In this document: piece after piece, positions 45,426 through 57,003 of the stretch | Position numbering within the stretch: position 1 is the stretch's first letter | Layout: each line of letters opens with the position of its first letter | From: Bombyx mori | Taxonomy: Eukaryota; Arthropoda; Insecta; Lepidoptera; Bombycidae | Length of the DNA: 64,000 nucleotides | Assembly (NCBI RefSeq): GCF_030269925.1 | Contig: NC_085132.1 | Span: forward strand, 2,998,501 to 3,062,500 | Reading direction: 5' to 3' | Made by a program: the position numbers and the translations under genes | The notes under the pieces: model-generated | The model's input: the letters and a program-made list of their open reading frames with translations, nothing else | What the model was told of the DNA's origin: nothing | Databases searched by the model: none

Positions 45426-45651
45426 ACCCGCTCGGTGGAAGATCTTCCCTCTGTCGTATATCTCTCCACATTTTGTGTTCAATGATGGCTACCCGCCAAA
45501 CCCTCTTCTTGCAAGTCGTTCGTGAGCACATGTTAAAGATTTACTTCCTTAGAGAAATTGGTGGCTGTATTTTGGCAACGGGATTTGAACAACGTCAAAC
45601 TCGCATCGCTCGATAAAGACTTAATGAAGTTTTACACTCAATATTATTTTT

Positions 45652-46035
45652 GAAGTGAAACTTCTTTAGAATCGTTGCGATTCCAAACTCGATGAAACGA
45701 AAAAATAAGTCCATAGAGACACAAACACATAAATGTATAGGATTCAGCCGGCGAGAGAATGAGATAGAACACATTAGTGTAGTGTTTTTTTAATACAGCG
45801 CCATCTATGACATTTTTTAATACTAACGTGTGTATGAAACCTCTTGTAGTGAATTTTAATTTCGGATTATACGTGAAGTTAAAATATCAATTCACAGAGG
45901 GCGCTACCTCATACTATAAAAGATGATTTACAATTATTTACTAATGACAAAATTTTACGTATACTTAGACATTTGGGATAATTGTATTTTAATTTTTGAA
46001 GGTTTCACTTCTACCACATGTGAATTGCACACATG
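45652..46035. repeat. GAAGTGAAACTTC-bounded repeat, copy 4
   Basis: Opens GAAGTGAAACTTCTTTAGAA, shares AGGATTCAGCCGGCGAGAGA with copy 1, closes GGTTTCACTTCTACCACATG. Confidence 0.65.
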
Positions 46036-46249
46036 TTTTATTTTAGAAATAGGTAAGTATTTTATTGCAAATAAAACGCTGTTCGTATCGTAAGCTTTAT
46101 TTAAACGATTTTTTACTTTATTTCTTTGTGTTAAGTTCTAAAATGTATCGTTATTTACGGTTAGCGCGAGCTGGTCCTGTCTATTCCCTGTAGTCCTAAG
46201 GAAATCTAGTACTCCCTTATTTCTCTAACTGTTATTCAATGCGCATACA

Positions 46250-46255
46250 TTTATT
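46250..46255 (-). terminator. Candidate poly(A) signal of VIPAS39
   Basis: AATAAA on the minus strand about 190 nt after the VIPAS39 stop. Confidence 0.4.
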
Positions 46256-46446
46256 CTTTATATTAAAAGTGGTCGTGATCGTCATGTAGGGTTGGAAGGG
46301 GCAGACTTGATGCGTCTCACGATGTCGCGCCATCTCTCCCTGCTCGAGACCATTCTACTGCACTCATTTAGGGGACCTCCCACTGCAGTTTTAATTTTTA
46401 AAATCGATATAACATTAATATTGATTAAGAAAGGCGATGTTAGGTA

Positions 46447-49400
46447 CTAATTTTTCCATTTGATTGACTGAAACAAAGAATTAAATATAAATTAATCATA
46501 ATTAAAACAAATTATAATTTGCGTAATTACTAGTGGTAGGACCTCTTGTGAGTCCACACGCGTAGGTACCACCACCACCCTGCCTATTTCAGCCGTGAAG
46601 CAGTAATGCGTTTCGGTTTGAAGGGTGGGGTAGCCGTTGTAACTATACTGAGGCCTTATAACTTATATCTCAAGGTGGGTGGCGGCATTTACGCTATAAA
46701 TGTCTATGGGCTCCAGTAACCACTGAACACCAGGTGGGCTGTGAGCTTGTTCATCCATCTAAGCAATAAAAAATAAATAAAAAGTCTACTAGGTATTCCG
46801 GCGTCTTAACAAGAAGATCAAAGAGGGAAATCAACATTATATAGTTCAGTGCGCCGCGTAGGGCACCGGTGACCTACACTGTAGTCGAAGGGTTAATGAG
46901 TTTTTTTTTTTTTCTTTCATTGGTTGACGAGTTCACAACCTAATTAATTTCAATTAATTAAATAAATTGGATGCTTACAGGATCCCTCAGCGTGTTCTCG
47001 GCGAGTATGTACTCCTCGCTCTGAGGGTTCAGCGTCATCTTGTAGTTGGTTAGGGCCAGTCGGTCCTTTTGTTTCGCGTAAGTCTGTATCACCACGCAGT
47101 GGACCTAGTTGTGGAAAAAAACACTGCTACCAAATACTTCTTTTGTTACATCTAACAAGCTTGCTATTAGTTAAAAGATTAAAGAAATAAAACACCCCCT
47201 ATTTTTGGAAACACAATTTTTTTTTTTTTTTTGGGTGGACGAGCTCACAGTCACCTTGTGTTAAGTGGTTACTTGACATTTACGTTGTAGATGTCTATGG
47301 GCTCCAGCGACCGCTTAACACCAGACTGTGAGCTCGCCCACCCATCTAAGCAATAAAAAAAATCAATTTGAAAGATTCCCTTACGTAGGCAGATGCAAGT
47401 CAGATTAGGTAAAATCGCGTTAACACGTTGACTGCCGCGTAGGTCACCGGTGCCCTACGCGGCGCCCTGAAGTAACTACGTCGATTTCTCTTTGTTCTTC
47501 TTACTAAGGCGCCGGTATATCTAGTCGATTCTGGGAAAGACGAATCCGAAGATACTGACAATGAATCTATTTCTAAGAGACCTAAAATACTAAAAGGTTT
47601 ATCAAACAAAAGAAGACAAAGTTAGGCAATCGAGGCGCTTAGTAACAGAAATCGACGTAGTTACTTCAGTGCGCCGCGTAGGGCACCGGTGACCATCACG
47701 TCGGTGAATCTATACTAATATTATAAAGAGGAAATATTTGTTTGTTTGTTTGTATTGAATAGGCTCCGAAACTACTGAACCCATTTGAAAAATTATTTCA
47801 CTGTTTGAAAGCTACGCTATTCCCGAGTGACATAGGCTATAATATTTTTTAAAAAAAATTAGGGATCCTTACTAAAACTCCAATAATTTAACCCAAGGTG
47901 TAAAAAAAAAACTTAAAATATTCTTTACATCGCGTGCCCTGCCCAAACTATTGATGATAGAATAAAATAATGTACTACGACTTTGTAGATCACATTATTA
48001 TTTACAAAAAGTGTCGCGACAGCACATGTCTAAATATTATAGTTATGCCGCAATAAGTGTTCTTTTATTTATAAAAATAAAGCTACGTCAAATGTCGTTG
48101 AAATTTTTGTTAGAGACCCGAGCGGAGCCGGAGCGGGCCGCTTGTGTGTTAATTATGTACTGACTTTGTAATTGAGCGCCAGAGCGAGTCGTTCGTCGGC
48201 GCTCGGCAGCTTGGCGAGGCAGGCGGCCATGAGCCGGGAGCTGGCCCCCAGCTCGCTGAGCCGCCTCAGCAGGCACTGCGCCGGCACGTGCGACGACACC
48301 GTGCTCCGCCCCAGCCAGTCCTGGAGACGCATGTCAGTTTAGATCAGTGGCGGGCAAACATTTTTAATGGCGGGCCACAAAGTTTAGGAAATTCTAGAGG
48401 AGGGCCAGAATTATAGACAAAAATGCATTTTGTATTAAAACTTTTTAATGGTCTCCCGAAGACCCCACTGAAGATCTAAAGTTTAGATCTTCAGTGGGGT
48501 TTTCGGTTACCGAAGATACTAGTGTGCTCAGTGCGAGTTTTTTAACGTTCTCGATAGCGTAAAAGTTAACTCAAATTTGTATGGAGTTGGAGCAGTTTGG
48601 CTACGTTTGCCACTAGGGGCGCTGTTCCAACTCCATACAATTTTAAGTTAACTTTTCGATCGCATAGAAGTTAACTGCAACTTGTATCGAGTTGGCTACG
48701 TTTGCCGCTAGGGGCGCTGTTCCAGGAAAGGTTAAATAAATGTCTACGGGCTCCGGTAACCACTTAACATCATGTGGGCCGTGAACTCGCCCATCCACCT
48801 AAGCAATAAAAAATATATATAAAACTAAACTCGCCTTTTTCGTGAACAGCGATTCGAGGATGTCCCACTTTCCGGATTTAGCATGAACGTTCAAAACGAC
48901 CCAGTCGAACTGCAACGGACTTATCTGAAACAAAAAATGCACGTGTTCAAGTCTCATTGTGTGGTCAAAATTGATACCTACCCATGCGGTTCGAACACCG
49001 GTGTGGTCACGTCGATGACACGGCTAACCCACCTTGAGACATGAGGTCGAATTGTATATACCGGAGGTTTCACCTTCAAGAACGCCATCTATCGCCGAAT
49101 AGCCAAAACGAACATCAACGGCTCTAGTAACATCTAGAACGCTAGAGAAGTGCAACGCCATCTATTGTCAGATAGCGGTAACACACATCGAAAATACTCG
49201 ACTTGTGAGGAATGTTCTCGATAATCCTAGGGATGTCATATCGACTATAAGTATTTGTACTTCGGTGGATTTATTATTTACGCCGAACCCCAGCGCGTAA
49301 CATAATTAAATATTGTATTAATTCTACTGAACACTGATTTACGAGGTTATTAGACAATATTTAATGTGACTATATTTCTCGCCAGGTTTTCTGCGACTAA

Positions 49401-52400
49401 GTTACTTAATGGCTCACTACAATGCAACTTTACTAAATGCATGATAAGCTAACTTCAGCCGGCACGCCTACAGAGTGCTTAGTGCGAGTTTTTTAACGTT
49501 CTCGATAGCGTAAAAGTTAACTCAAATTTGTATGGAAGAGCGAGGGACGTTTGCCGCTATACCGGGAATGCTACTGCCCGTTCTCTGGCGAGTTGCTCAG
49601 TCGCGGACAGACAGCTATGGGAAGAGCTATGGGGTGCTATGACTTTTTGGCGGGAACGCAAGGATTGAAGTTGTGTGATTTGTTTTATTTTATCTATTTA
49701 GTGTTTCTTCAGGTTTAAATTTGTAATAACGGTGGTTTATTAACTGTTTAGTGTCTGTGAAAGTGCACAAATGTGGGAAAATGAAACAAAGCCGCTGGAC
49801 ATAACTTCTCGGAATCCTCCAAAAAGTCCACTGAAAAAGTCTTAGTAAATGACCACAATTTTACTAAGATTATATTTCATCCCATATCATCTCATTTCAT
49901 TTAATTTCATTACACTCCATATTATCATTTTTCATAGCAATAAGAATATAAATTAAAATAAGACATGACTTAAAGGTCTTAGTTACCAGGTCATAAAATA
50001 CCCTAAAAAAAATGGGTTGCTATATCACCAGCACAGTTTCGAAAAGTTACGTGCGTGAGGCGGTACCTGCTGACGCTGGCCCAAGGTCAGCGGGGACATG
50101 GCGGCGCCGGCACCTTCGGTCCAGTGTCGCGAGCACGTGTACGCCAGACACTGTAACGCCGACCTGTTGCTCAACTCCGGCAGGTTCGCCAGTTTCTGCC
50201 ATTCTGAATAAACGACATTCAAAATAATCGCGAAAATAGTTTTATTTAAAAAAGAGAATTGGCGGAGGAGTCGTCGTGGATCCTTTAGGGATAAGCACGT
50301 CCGGTGCATTCGTGTTGAGCGATGCACCGGCGTTCGAATCTCAGGCGAGTACCAATTTTTCTAATGAAATACGTACTCAACAAATGTTCACGATTGACTG
50401 CCACGGTAAAGGAATAACATCGTGTAATTAAAATCAAACCCGGAAAATTATAATTTGCGTAATTACTGGTGGTAGGACCTCTAGTGAGTCCGCGCGGGTA
50501 GGTACCACCACCACCCCGCCAATTCTGCCGTGAAGCAGTAATGCGTTTCGGTTTGAAGGGTGGGGCAGCCGTTCTAACTATACTGAGACCTTAGAACTTA
50601 TATCTCAAGGTGGGTGGCGCATTTGCGTTGTAAATGTCTAGGGGCTCTCCAGTAACCACTTAACACCAGGTGGGCTATGAGCTCGTCCACCCATCTAAGT
50701 AATAAAAAAAAACTGACCTCACATCTCAAGCGTCATGAGGTTGTGAACTTAGCGTTTACCCTCTATTTCGTCACTTGTTATGATTAAAGAACTAGTCAAA
50801 TTTTTAACACAATTTTTTTTTCTCTTTACCTGGTGCCGCTATCTAAAGCACAAAGGTACAATGGCGGACTTTATGGCTGAGGCATCCTCTACCAGTCAAC
50901 CAAGAGTGGTGTAGAGAGTCCTGTGATAAGTGCATTTACCACCAGAAGTGCCATGAGCTTCTTCATCAATCTACGAAATAAAAAAAGATCTAATAATTAC
51001 CGAGTAACTTAACGTAAGCATCAACCATTTTGGTTTGGTGCGCGTCCACGCCGGGCTGGTTGAAGTGGTTCGCCAGGATATTGGTCACCTTCCGCAGCAA
51101 GCCGTCCACGTTGTTGCCCTGCGTCTTAACGGCGTGCTGGAAGTGCGCCATCTATCGACGGATTTAAGAACCGATTACCCACAACAAGTTTGTTTTTGAT
51201 AGAAATATTATGTATTCTATTCATTCCATTATAAGTATAAATTGGCTGTATAAGCTAAAAGGCATAAGCCTTACACAGTGTCAAGTTTATTGAGAATAGC
51301 TGTCACTGGCTGTCAAAACTATCTGTCACTTCCTTCGCCATGGTTTCGTGGCTCGTTGAGTGTGAATTTTCTAATCTTTAAATATTTTGATAATCTGAAG
51401 GAATTTAAAGCATTTTCGCATTGGTTTTTATAAATAAATTGTCGTTAAATATTATGGCGTGTTAGTTTGTTTTTAACGGTCTGCGTTCCCGAACTTACAT
51501 TGCCAGCTCATAGGTACGCCATACCTATATTAACAGTTTTCACTCAGGATGGCTAATTTGTTCCACCAGCATAGTTTACTATCGCAATAAGCCCTTCATA
51601 ATTCTTTATTTCATTGGGTGAAACCTATTAATAAGCTTTAGGAGTACTTTGCGTTTTGTTTTGCAACTTGTAAAATCACTGTCAGTAACAATGTCAATGA
51701 TTTCATGCGCTTATTTCGTAACCACTATGCTTCGGTTCCTCTAAAAGCGGAAACAAGAAATACGATTATGAATGCTGATATCTATATCTTCTTTTTTGCA
51801 ATCAATAAGAATGATTGACCACCTACCCAAGAGAGCACTGACCTACAAAGTGTATGACAGTGGCGTAGCGTGAGTGTCAGCCGCCCGGGGCAGAAGACAA
51901 TTTTGCCGCCCTTTTATTTCAGTATTTCACTTTGATCATCAACCACTACACGTAAGTACTTATTTGCACAAAAATCACAGTTTTAAAGCGTAACATAAAT
52001 TACGATACGTCAATGTGAAATGGACTGACAATCCATCAATAAAACTTTATTTGAATTGTCAAAGCATCACGTACTTCCTTACTATTATAAAATACGGGGA
52101 ATCCCCGCGAGTCAGTATAGACGGTGTTGTCAGTTCAATTGGTCCAAATTTGTAGTTGCGATAAAAATATGAATTGGTTCAAATATAATTTTATTATTTA
52201 TTGAGAAATTTTGCCGTTCCCTAAAAAGTGACCCCCCCCCCCGCCTCGCCCCCACCAAGCTACGCCACTGGTGTATGACAAAAGGAAGACAGGTCGTCCT
52301 AGAACAACTCGGCATCGCTCAGTAGAGCAGGAACTAGGCGTCTTGGGCATGACGTGGCAGGAGTTAGAACAGACTGCCCAAGACTGATGAAAGTGGAAGA

Positions 52401-55326
52401 ATTTGATTCGAGCCCTACACCCCAGCAGAGGGTAATAGGAAAGAAGAATAAGAATGAAGACACTTACTGCCGCATCAGGACTCCTTCCAAGCATGCTGGA
52501 AAGACAGTAAGGCGATTATTATAATATACTAGCGATCCGCCCTCGCTTCGCTTCGGAAACATCAAATTTTATTATTGATAGTCTTAAAAAAGTAGCCTAA
52601 GTTACTTCTTATATCATCATAGAATCACCATAGAAATCAGATAGAAACTGTTGACATTACATCGTCTACCACTTTTATTGAGATGCGGCTTCAGGCCTAT
52701 ATTTCTACAGGAATACTTTCACTGTTCCTGTGCAATTAGAAGATTTCTTCATGCTGACTCCGATAACTCTGACTCAGACCCATCAGCATTGAGCTATCAG
52801 ATATCACTCATTAAAATAAATCTAAACTTACGTAAGTAAATCAGTTAGTTCAGTGATTTTTCCTTCATTTTGTAGAAAGCTTATGTAATGGTTTAGTGCT
52901 ATGAGCCTCGAAGATAATAATTCATATACTAATTTCTTGTTCAATGTTGCAATTAAAAAGAGCACCACCTGAAATGATTTACTTGAAACAATTATTGGTA
53001 AACGAAATGTTTTTTTTTTATTGCTTAGATGGGTGGATGAGCTCACAGCCCACCTGGTGTTAAGTGGTTGCTGGAGTCCATAAACATCTACGACGTAAAT
53101 GCGCCACCCACCTTGAGATATAAGTTCTAAGATCTCAAGTATAGTTACAACGGCTGCCCGGCCCTTCAAACCGAAACGCATTACTGCTTCACGGCAGAAA
53201 TAGGCAGGGTGGTGATACCTACCCTCGCGTACTCTCAAGAGGTCCTACCACCAGTAAATGAGATCTAATTCAGGTTTTTTTCTGTCTAATTTTAACAATA
53301 TGTCCTTTGATAAAGTGAATGAAAGTCCTAATGAGACTAACAATGAAATGTTAATCTGCTGTGCTCACAATTGAAAGGCAAAACAATAGAAAAATTAATT
53401 ACAATACATCAGCAGATTGAAGCATCAATCTCAAAGCAGGGCCACAATTCACACATTATAATATTAAAAAAATTAAGTAATTGTTTCTGTAATATATATT
53501 TTTACTTGTAATTTGGTAGAATTTTATTTATCCCGAAGCCGAGCACGTAACAATATGTATAAAAACGAACCGTTAGTATAGCATTCCCATCTCCTATTGC
53601 CACAGCTCCGTCTAACAGTTCAGTCTTGCTCTTCATTGTGCGGTGTACATGGAGAGCACATCGCCTACCGAGGACCAGCCTTTTCAATGTAACTGCCACG
53701 GTCTCTGGAGATTCTTGACTCTGTTCTTGGGCTGGATCTTTCCCTGATTGTGCTAAAAGAACTGAAATAGATTTATACGGTATGGTATTTAAATGAATTT
53801 GATACACCAAAATCCAATTTCTTTATCTTTTCTTGTATTAATTATATGGTAGGGAATTACACCTTTTGCAAATGTTGTACTAAACATAGTATAGTTGTTA
53901 GATAAATATAATTTTACCAATTTATTGGCATTAAAAGAGTACATAATACTCACATTCTGATGGTACACGGTGAGTAGAGCTTATACACAAATTAGAATTT
54001 AAATAACACTAGCCACCTTGAAATCAGTCTCAGTTGAGTCTTTAATGGTTCTCCATCGCAGAAGGCATGACTGTGTTGTATCAAAAAATAGGCAGGAAGG
54101 TGGTACCTACCGTATAATCTCACAATGTTCCCAATTGCCAGTAAAATGATGCAGATAAGTTCAAATGACATTTTGAGACATGCTAATACCTACAGATAGT
54201 TGATAGTATTTATATTTACATTGATGATTTCTAGAATTTTATCCACAATTCCTTTAGTTTTTCAATTATTTTTTATTAAATACTGTGGATGCCTGTAATT
54301 ACTCTTTGTTGATATAAATGACTATGCTGTATGGCACTTCACATAGAAATAAACAAAGAAATTATTTAAATTTTCTATCGATGTTTATGTCAGCATCATT
54401 TAAATACTTACTCAAATCTAAAACTTTGGGTGTAACTAAACTCATTAATGGAATCTGAGCAACCTTCACCGTACTAATACTGCTCGAACTGAAAATGCTC
54501 TCTTCCTTCTGTCCGGGATATGTTTTCTGCCCAATAGCCAAGATCTCTTGCGGAGATAACTGTAGATTTACAATTTACATTACGGTACAGTAATTTCTAA
54601 ATGTAGTAATGAGAGAATAGACAGAAAAAAACGAATCAAACGAAACAAGGTATTCTTATTGTTGAAGAGCTGACGTAACCTACTTGCGCAAAATGATACA
54701 TACTGGCAGTTAATAAGTGTTTGATTTTAAATAATATATTCTATTGTATCAATTTTTAATATGAAGTAGTGTCTTATAAAAATATAATGGTTAAACGTAA
54801 ATAAAACAATAATATTATCTTACATACCATTTTAATTAATATTACTTATCATAAAATATTTCTGTCATATTTAATTTTTAATACAAATGAGACTGAAACT
54901 AAGGATATATTTTTTTGCATTAATAAAATACTTGATGATGAATGGGTCGTATTAGCTAATGCTAGTTTAAGATTAATTAAATTTCAACTACTACATATAT
55001 ACCTAATTATATTTAAGTATCTTTGGATTCATTATTTAGTAAGTATACTATTTTATATAGTTAATTTTTTAGTACCTATACTCTTTATATTACAAATAGA
55101 TGCTATTGAAACTATAATTACAATCACGTTTTAGTTATCATGTTTATAAAACATTATTTTGTAATGATTACTACCCTTATTTTGCTTCAGTTATATAAAT
55201 TCCTATAAATCCTACAACTCCGTGCACAAAAGGTGAAAAAAAAAGAAATCGGATTACCACATCATCGTCAAAGCTGAATGCTTTCGCTTTAGTGTCACTC
55301 GTATTCCAATAATCGTCATCATCCAT
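46447..55326 (-). CDS. VIPAS39: VIPAS39 / SPE-39 (Vps16B) homologue, complete
   Basis: Exons in transcript order (minus strand): 55326-55258, 54559-54412, 53761-53571, 52968-52832, 52495-52468, 51136-51001, 50203-50067, 48924-48835, 48320-48165, 47104-46979, 46467-46447; 412 aa, all phases matching. The N-terminus (DDDDYWNTSDTKAKAFSFDD) has the acidic YWN...KAF.FDD signature of the family. The middle has GDGNAILT, ALNHYISFL and MLGRSPDAAH. Towards the end are FDWVVLNVHAKSGKWD and HCVVIQTYAKQKDR, and the protein ends IKWKN. The family partners VPS33B in a HOPS/CORVET-like tether for late endosome, lysosome and phagosome maturation. Oddities: a GC donor after exon 8 (48835), a 28-nt exon 5, a weak GTTCGT donor after exon 3 and a 7-codon last exon. 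Human VIPAS39 is somewhat longer. Confidence 0.88.
46505..46776 (+). mobile_element. Bm1-like SINE in the last VIPAS39 intron
   Basis: AATTTGCGTAATTACTAGTG to ATCTAAGCAATAAAAAAT. Confidence 0.85.
47217..47361. mobile_element. Two Bm1-like SINE 3' ends in inverted orientation
   Basis: An inverted 3' end (GGTGGACGAGCTCACAG) is joined to a forward one (GTGAGCTCGCCCACCC...CAATAAAAAA), making a palindrome. Confidence 0.7.
47420..47700. mobile_element. Internally deleted DNA transposon, possibly piggyBac-like
   Basis: Begins TTAA then CACGTTGACTGCCGCGTAGG. Inverted arms include AACTACGTCGATTTCT / AGAAATCGACGTAGTT. The interior encodes an acidic stretch (DSGKDESEDTDNES) like the N-terminus of piggyBac-type transposases. 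A related right end (GCCGCGTAGGGCACCGGTGA) is at 46852-46895, next to another TTAA. Confidence 0.45.
47709..48143 (+). mobile_element. Helitron-like copy beside VIPAS39 exon 9
   Basis: TCTATACTAATATTATAAAG to GGAGCGGGCCGCTTG. Its end is 21 bp from the exon 9 splice donor (exon edge 48165). Confidence 0.73.
48346..48440. mobile_element. hAT-like MITE end fragment
   Basis: CAGTGGCGGGCAAACATTTT and GGCGGGCCACAAA resemble hAT MITE termini; the other end is not found. Confidence 0.35.
48437..48504. repeat. Perfect-stem hairpin
   Basis: GAAGACCCCACTGAAGATCT opposed by AGATCTTCAGTGGGGTTTTC with a loop of a few bases; stem about 23 bp. Confidence 0.75.
48533..48725. mobile_element. Hairpin MITE family, copy 5, rearranged
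   Basis: TGTGCTCAGTGCGAGTTTTT then two partly repeated GGCTACGTTTGCC...GGGGCGCTGTTCCA units; right terminus lost. Confidence 0.65.
48738..48815 (+). mobile_element. Bm1-like SINE 3' end
   Basis: AATGTCTACGGGCTCCGGTA to CTAAGCAATAAAAAAT, 20 bp from VIPAS39 exon 8. Confidence 0.7.
49472..49540. mobile_element. Hairpin MITE family, copy 6, left half only
   Basis: GTGCTTAGTGCGAGTTTTTT to TCAAATTTGTATGGAAG. Confidence 0.6.
49648..50005 (+). repeat. About 360-bp repeat family, copy 4 (VIPAS39 intron)
   Basis: TTTTTGGCGGGAACGCAAGG start; closest to copy 2, including the AGACATGACTTAAAGGTCTT end. Confidence 0.72.
50263..50710 (+). mobile_element. Bm1-like SINE, near full length
   Basis: Head AGTCGTCGTGGATCC...GGCGTTCGAATCTCAGG, whole body, tail CTAAGTAATAAAAAAAAA. 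Confidence 0.92.
51858..52270. mobile_element. hAT-type MITE with perfect 8-bp target duplication
   Basis: Terminal inverted repeats CAGTGGCGTAGC / GCTACGCCACTG, flanked on both sides by GTGTATGA (51850-51857 and 52271-52278). No transposase ORF. In a VIPAS39 intron. Confidence 0.85.
52279..52460 (+). mobile_element. RTE-like LINE C-terminal fragment
   Basis: A degenerate RxGRP...W...A.D...W.....Y pattern (around GGCAGGAGTTAGAACAGACT) matches the ORF2 end of RTE-type LINEs. In a VIPAS39 intron. Confidence 0.4.
53009..53254 (-). mobile_element. Bm1-like SINE in VIPAS39 intron
   Basis: TTTTTTTTTATTGCTTAGAT to GTCCTACCACCAG, 41 bp from exon 4. Confidence 0.85.
54005..54148 (-). mobile_element. 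Old, diverged Bm1-like SINE fragment
   Basis: AGCCACCTTGAAATCAG and AATAGGCAGGAAGGTGGTAC. Confidence 0.45.
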
Positions 55327-55879
55327 ATTCAGTGATTATCTTTGATAGGTGATAGGTATCAGAATTCAGAAGTTTATTTACATAAATATGTTTACACAAC
55401 ACAATTAATTTTCAGTTTTCATTCATATTTCAAACTTTTTTATGGTATTCTATGACCTGGTAACTAAGCCTTTTAGGTCAAGTCACATTTCAAAGACAGC
55501 CTTTAAGTAAATGGGATGTCCGATTTGAATCGATTTCTTGAAATTCGATCTTTAATTTCTTAATCGATTTGTGTGTGGCGCACCAGTGTTGGCGGAATTG
55601 TATGTTAAGCGAATGCGAACCAATCTAGGTTGAATAAAAATTTAATGACTAGATAGTGAGTTTTTGTTTTAATAACAATCGCTATACTTTTTTTCCACTG
55701 CGTCCAGTTCTGATTTGTCTGTGTTTCTGTCTGTATTTCTCCATCCATCCATCTGTATTTCAAAAGAATACGCACAGCCGTGAATCGAAATTTATTTAAA
55801 ATTTTGTCTTAATGAAGGCTATAGCTATTATTAGTGTCATTTCACCTAAGTAAACTTACGGTAGTCATTTTTAAAATTA

Positions 55880-57003
55880 AATAAAATCTAAAGATTATTT
55901 TTGTTCTATCTTGCTGAAGTAAGTAAGCAAAGTAAATTGTCCCTTCTTAATAAGGTGACACTTTACAAAACTGGCATAAGGCCCGTTATGACTAACGCGA
56001 GTGTGGTATTCCCTCACGCGGCCCGCACGCACGTAGACACCCTCCAATCCCTACAATTTCGCTTTTGCAGGTTAGCCGTTGGAACTCTGTGATTTGTGAG
56101 AAAGGTTGACCTACACGATGACCGGGGCCTCGAATCCATCCGGAAACACATGAAGTCAGCGTCGGAACGGTACTTCTACAAGGCTATGTGTCATGACAGC
56201 CGCCTTCTCGTTGCCGCCGCTGACTCCCCAAATCCTGATCACGCAGGAGCCAGCCGCCGTCAACGCCGACGTCGATCGATCCATCAGATCCAATAACCCT
56301 TGTACTGACGTCCGGTGCATTCGTGTTGAGCGATGCACCGATGTACGAATCCCAGGAGGGTACCAATTTTCATAATGAAATATGTACTCAATAAATTTTC
56401 ACGATTGACTTCCACGGTGTAGGAATAATATCGTGTAATAAAAATCAAACCCGCAAAATTATAATTTGCGTAATTACTGGTGGTAGGACCTCTTGTGAGT
56501 CCACGCGGGTAGGTACCACCACCCTCCCTATTTCTGCCGTGAAGCAGTAATGCGTTTCGGTTTGATGGGAGGGGCAGTCGTTGTAACTATACTTGAGACC
56601 TTAGAACTGATATCTCAAGGTGGGTGGCGCATTTACGTCATAGATGTCCATGGGCTTCAGTAACCACTTAACATCAGGTGGTCTGTGAGCTCGTCCACCC
56701 ATAAAGACTTAAGGACCCCGGTAACCGTACTCGTCGAAATCGGCAAAGAGTTCGACGTGCAACCTAACCCATGCATCAGTCCGCTGAGTTTCTCGTCGGA
56801 TCTTCTCAGCGGGTCGCGATTCCGATCCGGTAGTAGATTCATTCGTGAAGCAGTTGCTCTCGAGTTGCTAGGTCTCATTTGGAGGCGCTCGGGCACCTGT
56901 TAGCAAATCCCACCCTCCTGGCTGAGCCTTTGCTCGCCCACCTGCCCTAGTGAAACTGGAAAGGCGTCTGGGTCACGAGTAATAATTTATTTAAAAAAAA
57001 AAC
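55880..57003 (+). mobile_element. Jockey-type LINE ORF2 end and 3' UTR, with a SINE nested inside
   Basis: 55901-56296 encodes decayed ORF2 C-terminal motifs (LLNKVTLYKTGIRPVMTNAS, TLQSLQFRFCRLAVG, SERYFYKAM). A SINE at 56308-56703 interrupts it, then the 3' UTR (GACCCCGGTAACCGTACTCG to poly(A) near 57000) resumes. Confidence 0.7.
56308..56703 (+). mobile_element. Bm1-like SINE inserted in a LINE
   Basis: Head GACGTCCGGTGCATTCGTGT to GTGAGCTCGTCCACCC, with LINE sequence on both sides. Confidence 0.88.

Larger units (their letters stand above)
42562..46249. other. Repeat-rich interval downstream of microprotein 2
   Basis: Contains LINE tails, the 43499 MITE, the 44610 inverted repeat, two LINE 3' ends and a GAAGTGAAACTTC repeat. 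42562-43170 and 43790-44385 show nothing identifiable. Confidence 0.5.

Noticed and set aside
53502..53600. Extension of VIPAS39 exon 3 into YTYCYVLGFGINK
   Set aside because: Read-through into the intron; the family pattern continues in the exon at 52968 (VVLFLIATL).
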